A stretch of 64,000 bases of DNA from Ascaris suum (taxonomy: Eukaryota; Nematoda; Chromadorea; Rhabditida; Ascarididae). The position numbers were made by a program, and so were the translations under genes. Of this stretch, positions 19,665 to 32,848 are shown one piece after another. The stretch covers positions 1,598,501 through 1,662,500 of the forward strand of contig CM024179.1 of assembly GCA_013433145.1 (NCBI GenBank). Reading direction: 5' to 3'. Within the stretch, counting starts at the first letter, position 1; each line of letters starts with the position of its first letter. The notes beneath the pieces are model-generated. The model was given only the letters and a program-made list of their open reading frames with translations. It was not told the DNA's origin and did not search any database.

Positions 19665-22600
19665 TTATTTATTACTAGATTTAATAATCGAAATATACGG
19701 TTCAACTACATGAAATTTTTTTTTACGTAAATATTCGAAAAATTTTCGAAAATATACGGGTAATGATTCCATTAAACGTTCATTTATATCATCTTGTCGT
19801 AATAAAATAATAATAATATTACTAATTGGATTTAAATTAGTACTTATTGCTGCATAGATATTTAAAATTTCCGCGAAAAAATCATTCAATGAATTATTGA
19901 GAGCAATTTTTAAGCATATAGGTAATACATAGAGAATCACTGTGAATATACACGAAACACCCATCGTAACGGTTAATCGTCGTTGACGTTCCTCGAATGC
20001 CGATAATGATTGTTGATCCTTTAAAGAGAATAATTTACATTTGAATATATATTGATGAATAATTTTATTATTATAAATCTTTTCAATTTTTTTTCTCTCT
20101 TTTTTTTAAAAATTTTTTATACAGTTTTTTTTTCTTCAACTGATAATCATCTCTTTTTTTTTTCTTCACCTTTTATCTGATATTCATGGGTTTTTTTTTG
20201 TTTTGTATAGTTATAGCAGTTCATTTCGTATGAAGAAATTTACTTCTTTATCGATTAATTTTGAAGTGTTGATTAAATTAATTCGAATAAAAATGGCCCG
20301 AATATAAAATCATTGGATTAAAAACATCGGAATATAAATCCACTCCGATAGATCGAATAAAATCATTCACTCTGATAACTTATCAATGATATAATTAAAT
20401 TTATCCATATTTTTTGTTCTCCAAAAAAAAATGTGAGGAAATTATTAAATGATTGAAAATAGACGAACTTTTTGAAATTTTCGTACACGATTAACATGTT
20501 GTCGAGAAAGTATAAATACGAAAATATATAGGATAACACTAGCTGATGAAGTTGAAATTGAAATCAATAACATTATCAAATTGAACGTTGGGATCGTACT
20601 ATCTGAGGTCCTGAAAAAAAAAAAGAAATTAATAATCAGATAGTAATGCACATAAATATTTCAAAAAAAATTTTTTTCCTGCATTTATTAAATTCACCTC
20701 ATTTAAACCGATTGTAATAATGTCACATTTGTGATGTATCAATAATTTTATGCGTTTATTTGATAGTTTCTAAAGAGGGAAACGACTAATATTTTAATGA
20801 AATTTTCTTCGTTGCAATATAACTATTGAATGATGATGATGATTTTTTAAAAGAATAATTTATATTTATTCATCAATTTTCGAAATTATATATGAAAATT
20901 TATGAGAGTTGAAAATTTTTCTATTTTTTTAAATAATTTCGGAATTTTTTTTTGTTTTTTTGCATCTTATGACGATAAAATTATATATCGTTGATGGGAG
21001 ATTTTAATGTGCGGTAAGATCGCTTGAAAATTTGAAACCATTATTTGAAACGTTTTATCTTTTTAGGCATAATTAATGAAATTTGTTAATCAAATGAACG
21101 GAATATCAAAAGAAATGTTTTGAGATTATCATAGATACAACGAGTAAATATTTTAAATCACTATAACGTTATCATAAATCATGTTAATAACGATTAAATT
21201 ATCTATTTCAATTAAATATTTTTAATTAAATGATTTTCTATGAATTTTGTTCTTAATGATTTTAATTAATTAAATTAATTCTTTGTTTAATTTAATTAAC
21301 TAAATTAATTAAATATTAATTAAATTCTTTGTTCTTAATGATACGAAATTATTAATGATTTTCTCGATGCGATGATATCTCTATGAATTTTATTCTTTTC
21401 ATTTAGTAGTAGTTTGATTTATGAGATAAAAATTCTATGGATTTTCCTCTACATTTTGCATTATTTAACACTTTATTAGAATTTTTGAACGTATTACGTA
21501 TAATGGAAAATTATTTTTGGAAAAAAAAAGAAATTTTTTTTTCATCATCGAAAATAGAAATTTAATTATCGAAATGCAAAAAAAAAAAAACGCAATTATT
21601 GCGTAATGAACGCTCAAAATCAAAAATCATTTCGTTGAAAATTTGTTTTATTTATTTCAATAAAAATGAGAAAAAAAAATGAGCGGAAAATTATTCTCAT
21701 TGATATTATGCGATTAGAAATTTAGAGTAATGAAATTTTCGCATATGCATATTTTAATTTTTTCCTTAGATTTATGATGCAAACATTTAATCAAAGTAAT
21801 ACTTTCATAATTGCTATAAAGGAAGCGTTTCATTCAAAAATTTCATGCAGGGAATACCAAAAAAAAAAAAAAAAACTGGAGACACCTCGACGGTGAATCA
21901 GGAGCGCCGCACATCAACTCAGATGTGATCAACGCACACAGCTGAAGACTAGCCGTAGCGCAAACGACATCGAGCAATAATGATACAGACCTCGTTTCCA
22001 AAATGATTTTCTCTTGTTCTGTTCATTTTTATTGTTTGTTTGCGAACCATTCGCGAGTATACTAACATTTTTATTAAACAAGCGATCATTACGATCATAT
22101 TGAATTTACGAGTGGAAAAATATGGAATAATAAAGCACAAATCAATGAGAATAACAAAGGATATCAAAGGTAAAAAAATAGTGAAATCCTTAATGATTCA
22201 GCATCTGTGCTTTTTTTTTCGATCCTAACAGTACTTTAAATAATCTATAGTCTTCGATTGTCCGAACCCAGTCTGTTGTCTGCGTTTCAGATTCAACTAA
22301 CTCAATAAAAGAGGCAAATTTTTTTTTTTTTTTGCTCTTCATTTATAATACGTCCACAGCTTATAAGGCCAATATACGACAAAGGTCGATAAGAATCGAA
22401 GGTCACTAATGTTAATCTTCAATGATAACAGCCATCTGCATAAATTGCAAATTTTCATATACGATTCAATATAAAGGCGTTGCATTGTCTAAAGCCCAAA
22501 TGCAATATTTATTGAAAAACTGTGGGAAGTATGAAAGCTTTGGTCACTTTATTTAATCCGATCAACTGAAATGAAATTACCACCCCCCCCCCCCCCCAAA

Positions 22601-25600
22601 AAAAAGACCAAATACTCGATGAGATGGTCGGACGCTAATTAAATGAAATACATAAAAAATTAAAAACTGAAAATCGCACTAACCAACAAAATGGAGAGAG
22701 GGTTCTCTCTGTGTCTTGAAATGAGAAACACCAACTAACGACGACAATAGACCACATGAAAGCGTTCCATGCTATCACCTAAACATATCTTTGTAGAATT
22801 TCCGTTTATTTTAATTTTCTAGGGGAAATTTTTATCCATACTAATGGATATGTTTATAATGCATCATGAGGAACATATTAGAAGTTGAAATTTTTATGGC
22901 ATTCTTCTCATTCATTGCCAAAATTTTTGTGAGTTTCATCACTTCTTTTTTGCCTTCAATGCCTCTGACTATAAAGGCTATAGATGCCCGACTTTCAATT
23001 GATATTGCACGCATTGATTTGAGGGTGTTAATTATATCAATTTGATTTATAGTAGGTATTTAAAAGATATGATTGAAAATCCACTGATAATCTCAAAAGT
23101 TCATAATATACATTGAGAAGAAGAGGTTAACTATGATCGAAAGTTATTCGATACAAAATTGTTATATGATAGTGAAATATTCTTCGAGTAGAAATAATGT
23201 TGTATGAATAATGCGCTAATAGGTAAAAGCGATGATATGGTGGAAAATTTAAGTGAACCGAATTCAATACTCTTAATCGTCATTATCCGTAAACGGGTGC
23301 GAATCTATCAAAAATGTTATTGAATTATTTGCAAACTTCATTAATGTCTAGTTACTCATTTGAGCAATAAACTGTATCAAAGATTTATGCGACATCTATT
23401 TATCTCATTTATGCTAATGAAGTCATTCACATTAGTGGATATATTGCTCGCTTAATTTCATATTTTAACTCTTGTAATTTCAATAAAATCGTGAAATTTT
23501 ATGTTTGAAACGACAAAGCGATTAGGAAATTATGATACTTATTACTACTTTTAAATGACCGTCATATGACCACTAAATGCTATTGTACTTTTCTCGCACT
23601 CTTAATGTGCCTAATCAATCATTGGTACTCTTTGAAGTCGTGGAAATACGATTTGAAGAAATAAACTATTGACCTGAAAGTTTTGAATGAAAGAATTCCT
23701 TCGGAAATAGGCAATCGGCGAAATTAGTGCGATTAGGCGATCAGTGCTCACCATTAATAAACAAACTGCTGCCATTGGTTCGGCCCTATAAATTAGTGAA
23801 ATTCAATGAAATATGGAATCTTTCTTATATTCTATCGACCAAATATTATAAGCAATGAATGATGGTTTCATACCAATTATGCGATAATAAACTTATTTTC
23901 TTGGACTCGTCAATGTCAAATATTCACTAGCAATTGCTTGAACTTTAACCGCCCCTCCCCCCCCCCCCCCCCCATTTTTAATTCAATAAATATTCATTGA
24001 TACTTCAATAAATATTTTTATTTTTTTAAAACATCGATCAATTGATACAAGCTAACTAGATCACCAACAAAAAAAGTTTTAATAACATATATAAAGAAAA
24101 TAACATGATCATAGAGCTCACATCTAAGGATTCGCATGTGAAAAGATAAGCGAATAATGTCCAATATTGTCCAAAAATATTCGCTGTCCAAAATTAACTG
24201 GTCATAAATCTCCAATGCTGCATTTCATGAACGTTGCCTACCTTACCGCCTAGAGCTAGAGCTATAAAGGTGCAGGTAAAAGGATACCGAAAAACAATGA
24301 AAATAGTACAAGTTATGTGTAAATGTTCAGCTTTTGGCCATACAGGGGGGGGGGGGGGGGGAGGGGACAGTCAAGCATGGCTATATATAATCAAAAGACG
24401 TGTATGATCTTGGCATCTCGGGACTGCATCAATAGCAATTCCTGTAAAAAGTGCAACGCTATGTTTTGCGGAAATTTAGTCTTATTATAGCTTTAGAACA
24501 GGGAATTTCCAATGCTCTTTGTAGATAAACGCTTACCAAACTGATAGAATATTCCATGGCATCAACATGCAAATTCGACGACTTTTTAATTCGGTTTGAT
24601 TCGTATATGCAATGATCAATCGACCAACACCAGCTACCATCAGAGCTACACCCATTATAGAATCAACTGCTATCTGAAAATATTTGTGTAAGCGATGTCT
24701 CTTATTCTCTTAATTCAGATGTTTTTGCAAAGTTGCAGTTGCAAAAAACATTCATTTATTGCACACTCTATATATTGACGATTTTGTTAATGCCGATGCC
24801 ATTCACAACTTTCCGATGAGATCGTATAATTGTCTAAGCATAGTGATGTCCCGATAATTTCTTTAAACCAGAAATGTATCTTTGAGCGAACAATAATCAA
24901 TCCAGTAACCGCCCTTCCAACCACGTTTTTGCGTCTGCCGTATTTTCCAGCAATCCTTGTGTGTGTGTGTGTATGTGTGTGTGTGTATGTGTGTGTGAGA
25001 CAGAGAGAGAGGGAGGGAGAGAGCAGAAGCCTCCTCGAAAGTTAAGGAAAAAGAATCGTGGATTCAACGCAACGCAATGGTCGCGAAACTCATAGCAGAG
25101 AAAGAAGCCTAAAGACAATTCGTGTGGAACCAGCAGCTTTTTCAGCTTCTTTATGCAGCGTTTCTTTACTGGGCAATCTTAAGCCTCCTTATTCGACTTC
25201 TCCCCGACTCTGCAAGTGTTGTTGGTTGCACATATTGCTTTATCGAGCATTTTTGACATCTTAGTGCTTTAATCAGATTTGCATATACAGCTTCAATGCA
25301 ACGCTTTTCCACCTTCTTCAATATGATGTTTTTTATTCGGAAAAGAATCGACGAAGTGCATTGTGGAAGGAGGCCATCGTGTGAATTGCAAGGGATCAAT
25401 CATTAACGATTGATCAGTCCCATAAAATCGCTGATCCCCTCAAAATCATTCATACCATGTCACATTCGCCGATCAATGATCTATTTCAGTGGTGAACAAC
25501 GACGCGCAGGTGTTGCATTCATGCGGATAAAGTATAGTACAGCTGTTCGTTCGTTCTTGTGAGCTCTAACGATCTCGCTTGAATATTTCATAACTGAATT

Positions 25601-28600
25601 AGTTGTAACGTGCTCAGCATTTCGAATCATCGTTCAAAGTTTGTGCACGTATGCAAATATTTCGTTACCATTATTCGTTCTTTTAGCACTATTTGTGCTG
25701 CTAGTAACTAATAATTACGTCTTATATGGGACTTTAATTCTTTAGTATAGAGAGTACATTCGTTGAAATTTGGAGCATCGAAGAGGCAGATGGTCGAGAA
25801 TCGCTCGTTTAGGCATATATTATACAAATATTGCGTTTCCTATTGCAATTTTTCAAAAATGTGCAAGAAATGTCACGAAGATGATCGGAAACTGTTGCGG
25901 TGAAGTGAATAATCGTGCTGCAACTCAATTTTGATAGATCGACCTCGGTTATATCTATTCTCCTCTGCCCCATCATATTTCGCTGTTTCTCTATTTCTGC
26001 AATTGCGTATTTCAAACCCGTCAGCCATGGTGTGTGTTTACTCAGTGATATTGGTGTTTTTTAACCTTTGTTGTATGTGTTATGTTGCTCAATCGGATTG
26101 CTTCAGTAAATTTCGCTTCCACTCTCCTTGTCTCTTCTTGACCGGCATGCAGCAATACAACGGAAATAAAACTGCTCGGAGCTAAAGAGGCATCCTCACT
26201 ATGTCAGAAAAAGCACAGTGGATGGATGCATTCATTATTTCTGAATTGAAAAAAAAACTGATCAAATAATTCTAATCGAGGTTTTTCTTTGGTCGGAAAG
26301 TCCCTCCTGAAATCAGTGGATTATATCTTAGAGTGAAAAATGACTAAGGTGCTCAATCAACTCTATCAGAGTATTTCAGAACTCCCAACGAATTTTCAGT
26401 TATTAGCACTTAAAAGTGCCTATGATTAATCCAAACTATTTTTTTAAAGAACTTATCGAAGCTATTTAGTAACGAGTTTATGGCCATGTAGATAATGCTA
26501 ACATCCGATGCATAATTTCATCGTTTTTAAGCATCATTGGTTTGAAATAAAAACGTTTACGTTGTAGCTCAGTAAATCATTAGCTCAACAGTTCAATAGC
26601 TCAATAGCTCAACAAATAGAAACAGCTCAAAATTTTTGCAAAAAATTGCAAAAGAGTGCATTTAAAATTTATTTTAATGAATAATCTATAAGCAGATTAT
26701 ATCTGCAACGTTTCATCAGTGCACATACATGTTCTCACTCAAGAGATGAGACACCTAAGCATATATAATCATGTCTATATACGCTCATATTTGTTGACAT
26801 AATTTTGCAGCAATATTCTATAAAATGATTGCTATAGTTATTGAGATTGTAATTATTGTGTTCAACATTTGATAAATAGAGAAAGAGTGAAGGATGATTT
26901 GCGCCTGGAATTCAAAGTTCTGAACCATCAGCAATAAAATTTTGCCTCCTCGAATGATAACATGAAAATTCTTCAAAAAATTCTGTCAAAATTTCAGAAA
27001 CCTCGTTTTTGATAGCAAAAAAAAAAACGTTCTTTAGAAGACAAATTAAAAATTGTACAAACTTTCAACAACAATGGAATAAACGTATTCATGTCATCCT
27101 GAATCTTAGAGACCAAATTACGGTAATTTCACCGGAAGTTGCTTGATTATCAAGGAGTAGCGCTCAATTCACATTAGTTCAACGGGACAAGCAAAGCAGT
27201 CGTTAATGTTCCAACCTGCGCCAATTGCACCGTATATCGCTGTCGAAGGACCGAATATCTGGCGATTGCAAATGCAACGATTCCGTTCGATATAAACAAT
27301 ATAACTCCTTCAAATGCATACACATAGAAAAGTGAAGTGATCTTCTGCTGCATTCGCGTTGCGGATTCTTGAATCGCTCGTTCCATCATTTCAAGTTCGG
27401 TTAGTGTCCTGTGTGAAAATAGTTTTTTTTTAAACGAAATAAGAGCGTAGAAAAGCACAAGGGAAGCTAGCGCAACACGACTCCTTAACCTTCTGCACAT
27501 TCGACCAAGCGGTTCCATAAATTACCAATGGATAACAAACATAATTAGCAGTGCCATTATCTTTTAAAATGACTCGACTGTGCAAAGAATTCCTCTCCAA
27601 AAAAGTTCATGATTCTGCGCTTTGATCGGCGCAAAATTGAAAAAAAAAACGTCCGGATTGCAAAATGTAAGGGAGTTGATTGGCGCCATTGAATATCTGT
27701 AACTCGTGATGAATTTAGTGATTAAATAAGAGATGAAAAAGAAAGTCATTCCATCTACATAATGATCCCATCAAATGTCGTAATTGCCTTCTATGGTTAT
27801 TCAATAGAAACTAACAATAAATAGGTTGAATTTTTCTCTCATCTGAGGATTTTCTCACCTAATTAATGGCGCAAGATAAATAACAAATAGGAAGCCATCG
27901 CCTATTCGGGTATAATCAAACAATTCCCGGTCATAAATGCTCGTTTCGATAAGTGCAAATCAATATTGCATAAGCAATGTGCAACAACTTTTAAATGAGT
28001 TAAAACAGCCGTAGATGCTAAAGCAACCTTGTGGAAAGCATTAAAAAAGATAACAGAAATTGCGCAAAATTTACCTCAAAAGGGGTAAAAAATATAAATA
28101 TCTATTATCTAACTGCTAAAATTGCTAGACAAATGCCAGAGAAAATTCCACATTTCTGGAATGAAGAAATATCCAGAAAGACTTTCTGCCCTTGAATATA
28201 ATATTCCAGCCTGCCGCCACCTCAGAGACGACAGCATTTAGAATTGCGAAGAGCTTATTGCGTTAAAAGAAACGCTGCTACCTCATAATTAAATAAACGC
28301 TTTAAGTTTCGTTAATGAGATTCATTAGCGGACACAAGACGTCGACGAAAGTTCATATCGCTAAACTGAGTATGCCATTCCCTCCGCCCCTCACGCCAAT
28401 TGCACTTTTGGGCCATTCAACAAAGCTCACTATCGTATGCGAACAATGCATAAGATTCGAGAATAAAATACAATATCTTTTATGCAAAATATGCAAAATT
28501 GCATAAATATTGCATAGAAAATATGCAAAACATTGCAAAATACAATTTCATCCGAACGATTATATCGACTTTAACTTCAAAGATGAAAGCTCGCTATCGA

Positions 28601-28730
28601 TTATTTGGTTGTATAAATACTGATAACAACAAAGGAAAGAAGTAAGGAAACGTTCTGGATAAGATAGCATTGTATACCTTTGTATGCCATCACATATTTG
28701 CATCCATTCCGTTGGAACAATCACACTCAT
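19665..28730 (-). CDS. Seven-transmembrane chemoreceptor, nematode Srsx-like
   Basis: Seven minus-strand exons (28678-28730, 27216-27408, 24537-24673, 23674-23785, 22684-22778, 20469-20610, 19665-20018) give a complete 361-residue protein with all phases consistent. The extracellular N-terminus is about 50 residues. TM1 carries FISNGIVAFAIA, TM2 IAVDSIMGVALMVAG with its Asp. RRIC before TM3 and SPFCW in loop 2 supply the usual disulfide pair. TM3 ends STDRLIAL in place of DRY, followed by PIAYF. TM4 has SIVVVSWCF. TM5 and a basic loop (RRLTVTMG) lead to TM6 with LYVLP, and TM7 contains NLNPISN. This is a rhodopsin-like plan; the MGVSC.FT...YVLP and NP.SN pattern is closest to nematode Srsx chemoreceptors, though the exact subfamily is inferred. 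Likely a sensory-neuron membrane receptor coupled to G proteins. Several donors (gttgga, gtcaat, gttcgt) are weak but are forced by phase and continuity. Introns reach about 2.5 kb. Confidence 0.88.
24957..25002. repeat. (GT)n microsatellite in chemoreceptor intron 2
   Basis: About 45 bp of GT with two A interruptions, followed by a short GA tract. Confidence 0.9.
26027..26185 (+). CDS. Possible small secreted peptide ORF inside chemoreceptor intron 2 (opposite strand)
   Basis: An ATG at 26027 preceded by CCGTCAGCC opens a 52-codon frame. The first about 22 residues form a hydrophobic signal-like stretch (MVCVYSVILVFFNLCCMCYV) followed by AQS. The remainder holds a two-cysteine loop (DCFSKFRFHSPC) and ends NKTARS. 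Signal peptide plus a short cysteine-loop peptide would suit a neuropeptide-like precursor, but there is no dibasic cleavage site and no family I can name. It could be chance. Confidence 0.18.
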   Translation: MVCVYSVILVFFNLCCMCYVAQSDCFSKFRFHSPCLFLTGMQQYNGNKTARS

Positions 28731-31365
28731 CCGATCATTCACGCAAATCCCTTATAAAATATTCGTCTTATCTGATCTGATCGATGCAATATTGAAATTC
28801 GACTCCAGTGTCTGAAATGACTCCAACTTTCTACGCGCAACTCAATGTCTAATAACTTCTATGGAATTGATAGACGTGTGCGATTTATGACGTAGCAGCC
28901 AGCTTTGTGATGTATATCATTTTCAATATATACCGTAAACCTGGCTTTAAGATTCCTGAATTAAACCAATGTTGTCTATAACAGAAAGCCAAAAGCATTT
29001 ACTGCTTTGCTGCTGCTGCTGCTGCAAAAAAAAGAGTAGATTTTGTTGGGTACATGCAAGAAGAAATCAGCTTATCTATTCGACTCACAATGGTGCCTTT
29101 TTCACCAGCACTGGAAAATATTTCAGTTTTTCGTGTTTTGCTAAGGCAATGCCCATTTTATAATGCCTAAAAACTTCACGGATAAGAGCTTTAACCAAAA
29201 AAAAGAGCGAATTCCGAAATCTTGATTTCTTGGGGCAATGAATTTTCAAGAAAGACCGTAGGAAAAGAGTAAAAAAAAGATAGAAATATGGTAGCGCTAC
29301 CTGACTGGAGGCTACGGTGACAAATCAAATCCCTCCTCCCATCCCCCACAAACCCATTATTCTCTTCCACCTCCGCACTCTCACTTATCCGACGCATTTA
29401 GTTAAAGATGAGCTCTTACAAACTGGTAAGGCGCTATTTGGTCTAACAAATGCAAAACGAAGCCTTACTTGACGTTAGGTTTCATTTTACTTATACTCTT
29501 TGTTATGCATAAGTTGTAATTTTATGCCTTGAGCACTGAAAGCGGGAATTTTAATCGCCTTAGAAATTTCCTCCTCCGTCCATAGGAAACTTCAATAACG
29601 ATTACGGCCGACAAATTTGTGCAAAGAGGGCAGCAAATAAGCAGATAAACCAAAAAGCAAGCGAACTCGAGCAAAACAAGCAAGCTTGATTAAATAAGCA
29701 ACGATGTCAGTCAGAAAGCTCAAGAGTAGGAATAAGGCCTCAGTGAGCAAGAAAGCCTTCTACGCTTTCTAGTTCCCAGGACAAAAAGTCGTACAAGGAT
29801 CAGTGAGTTCCTTGTGATGCAAATAAAATTAGCTTATAAAATAAAAATCAAAACTTTTTCCTCCCATAATTAGCTCAAACCTCGACTTCTTAATTTCGTT
29901 GAACTTCTGTTTATTACCTCACAACTAATTACATAGTATATATGAGTTATAGAGCGTAGATTGCTTAGGAGAAATCTGACGACAAAATGGACGGGTGGGG
30001 AAGGGAGGAGGGACAAAGGGGAGAGAGAGAGGGTTATTGCAATATTTGTTTTGGCATTATGTTGAGATGTAATTGAAATTGCATGCTTATTTACATAGAA
30101 GTTAATCTATCATATGAATTTTCCACTAACGCTAGTATTTAGCACTTTTCTTCAGACGAATAAATATTTTCAACTTTATTTTATTGATTGAAAGTTCCAT
30201 TTATTCTTGGTTTTCCTCGCTCAGTTTTTTCACTACAATTTACTTTCATTATTCCGACTATCGTAGATGTGAGAGATTTTTTTCTTATTGTACTTGAAAT
30301 ATCGAATTTTGCTTTCTCACAACTGCGCATATTATCATTTAATTTGTTTTCTTTTTTTTGCATAGTTATCTGTAATTAGAAAACTTCATTAGTTCTCCTC
30401 ATTATATGAAACCTTTGTTTATTTATTTATTTATTTATTATATTTATTTATTTATTCAAAGTCCCGAAATGAAAAAACACATAAAAGTATTTGAAAATGA
30501 AGAGCAAGAAGAATCTTTTGCAAAAGTACGATATGGACGAATAACTTACGTTAAAAATCACAATTGTTAAGCATCATCCAGAAAGTTCGGAGATAGCTAC
30601 AAAGTGATTACCGGGAAATTACAAATTGATTGCCGGGAAATTAGAAACTGATTACCGGGAAACATAACGATTTGCTATCCGCTAACGGTTCGTAAATTAT
30701 CGCTTGTGTATTTACGATTAATAAATACAATATTCGACAATAAAAATAGTAGTTCATACTATTATCCAGAAGCAAAAATGTGATAGTTGTCCGCCTTCAA
30801 AAAGTTACGGTTCTATGGAAATAGTCAAACATCGTATTGTTGATTACAATGAAATTCATTTAGTGTATCACCTTATTTATTGGTCATAGTGACAATTTTC
30901 GCGCATATCGAATACAATTAGCGTCCATGAAATGTGTGAACTTTTAATCATAGAATCCATATGCATAAGTGAATTGTTGTTTCATTAAATCGAAGATTTA
31001 AGTGAACGAAATGCGCCATCTATTCGATTCATTTTTATTGAAATATGAACTGATTTCTATATGGCACTGAGCCGATAGATGAATTCAAATGATTTATAAT
31101 GTTTGAAAATCAAATTATATTCAACGAGTGAAAGCTAATGAGCTACCTAGTTACTCCAGTAATTAATAAATAAAATTAATCACTATAATTAACGAGAAAA
31201 AAATTTTCGAAACGTTTGAAATAAGAAGAAAAAAAAAGAAAAGAAAAAACTCTCTACGATGATTTAAAAGATTTCTGTATTCATTCAAAGAAAATCTCGA
31301 CGAGACGTTTCACATTAATTTTCATAGCTTTTTTCCATCGTTTAGGAGTTTTTGCAATTTATTTA

Positions 31366-31410
31366 GAGGAGGAGGAGGGAGGGAGGGAGGGAGGAGGGGG
31401 GGGGGGGAAG
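31366..31410 (+). repeat. G-rich polypurine tract
   Basis: GGAGGAGGAGGGAGGGAGGG-type repeats run into a G homopolymer. At least four GGG blocks sit close together, so G-quadruplex or triplex formation is possible. Confidence 0.8.
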
Positions 31411-32629
31411 GGAATTTATGAATTTTAAGAAAATGATTAAAAAATTTTTCGCAATAATTTTTAATTCATATCTCTTAAAATGAAAATAGAAAATAATCTA
31501 TATTGTTTTGTAAATTTCTATTATTCTCTGCGTTGTATTCTATTAGCTAAAATCGATTGCTTTCTCTCTAAATATTTACGATTGGTGTGAACAAATTTAT
31601 TGCCCAATGAAAGTTTGAAATCGCATTCTATGTTTTATTCTCATATTTTATTTATCATTTAGTAATAAATTTTTTCGAGATTATTAGAAATTCTCAACGA
31701 ATCAAATGAATTCTTATATGCAAATTGCTTGCCCTCGAGAAATGCTATCGACGTGAATTCGATATAAATAATCGCTTATTGCGTTTATGAGAAATTTGCT
31801 CGAAATATCAAAATATCTCTAGGCGTGGCTAAATATTTTCGTCTTAGGAACGATAGCGAAACAGACGCACACATTTACACCATAAAAGTCTATCGATCAA
31901 AAGTAAATCAGTATGATATTTTGCGTTCAGTCAAAATTGCAACAAATGGAATACTCGATAATAACGATGTTATAAGTGTCGGAAAAAAAATCGACGATCG
32001 CCATTTCCGATTCAATTGCAGCCAAATAATTTAAAGGAAGTTGCATTGAAATATGTGCATTTTCCCTTATTATATTCGAAGGAACCAATTGTTTCATCGT
32101 GCAAAAATACGCGAATGCAGCGCCGCATAGTTATATTCCAATTGAACCTATTTTCATGTGTTGGGGAGTTGACGGGGTGGGAGAACAATGCATCATTCGT
32201 CAATTACACCATAGATGTCGGTTATCAACGGGTAGTTTGGTTTTTTAGTTCAGGAATATATCATGATTTCGCATTATACATGCAACTTTGAATTCCTTCG
32301 CACAATTACGGTGTTCTCTTACATGAAAGAAGTGGCAGATATAAGGACAATTAAGAGAATACAAAGCTATTCACGAGAGCTATTTATTCTTAGCCATGCA
32401 CTAGAGCCTTAGCTAGATAGTTTTCGCTAGCACATATGAGGGGACAAATTTGAGTTCGAAATTTCCGATGTGCACGATTCCATTACTTAACCTGAGGGTT
32501 TCTAAACCATGGAGCTTGAGAAGATCGAAAATCCTTGAACTTCAAAGCGACATCCGCTGAGCCTGAGATCGTGAAATTGCAGTTTGAGGCTTTTTGAGCC
32601 TCGGCCACATCCGAGTCGACGATTGTCTT

Positions 32630-32848
32630 TCAAAACTTGATCAAAAGATGCGAAATTCTGCAGTTTTCGAACATGCTGTCCAAAAAGACAATAACCTCGA
32701 GGATCGAAGAGATGGCGTCAGTGAATACGAGAGGATTAGCCGCGCAGTATGCTGAAAGGCGTTGTAGAACACCGGCGTCGAAAATGTGGCCAGTGGGGAC
32801 GAGAGTGGAAGCAGCTTTCGAGTTGTGGTAACCGAACCTTTGATTCAT
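32630..32848 (-). CDS. Unrecognised ORF in a GC-rich patch
   Basis: A 72-codon ATG-to-stop frame (MNQRFGYHNS...) in a patch clearly richer in GC than the flanks. The middle part (TGHIFDAGVLQRLSAYC) looks protein-like, but the opposite strand is also open and no domain is recognised. It may be a single exon, a gene fragment or chance. Confidence 0.2.
   Translation of the reverse strand: MNQRFGYHNSKAASTLVPTGHIFDAGVLQRLSAYCAANPLVFTDAISSILEVIVFLDSMFENCRISHLLIKF

Noticed and set aside
28731..28742. Four extra codons upstream of the chemoreceptor start beginning with GTG
   Set aside because: GTG is not a normal eukaryotic start; the first in-frame ATG is at 28730 and an in-frame stop lies just upstream.
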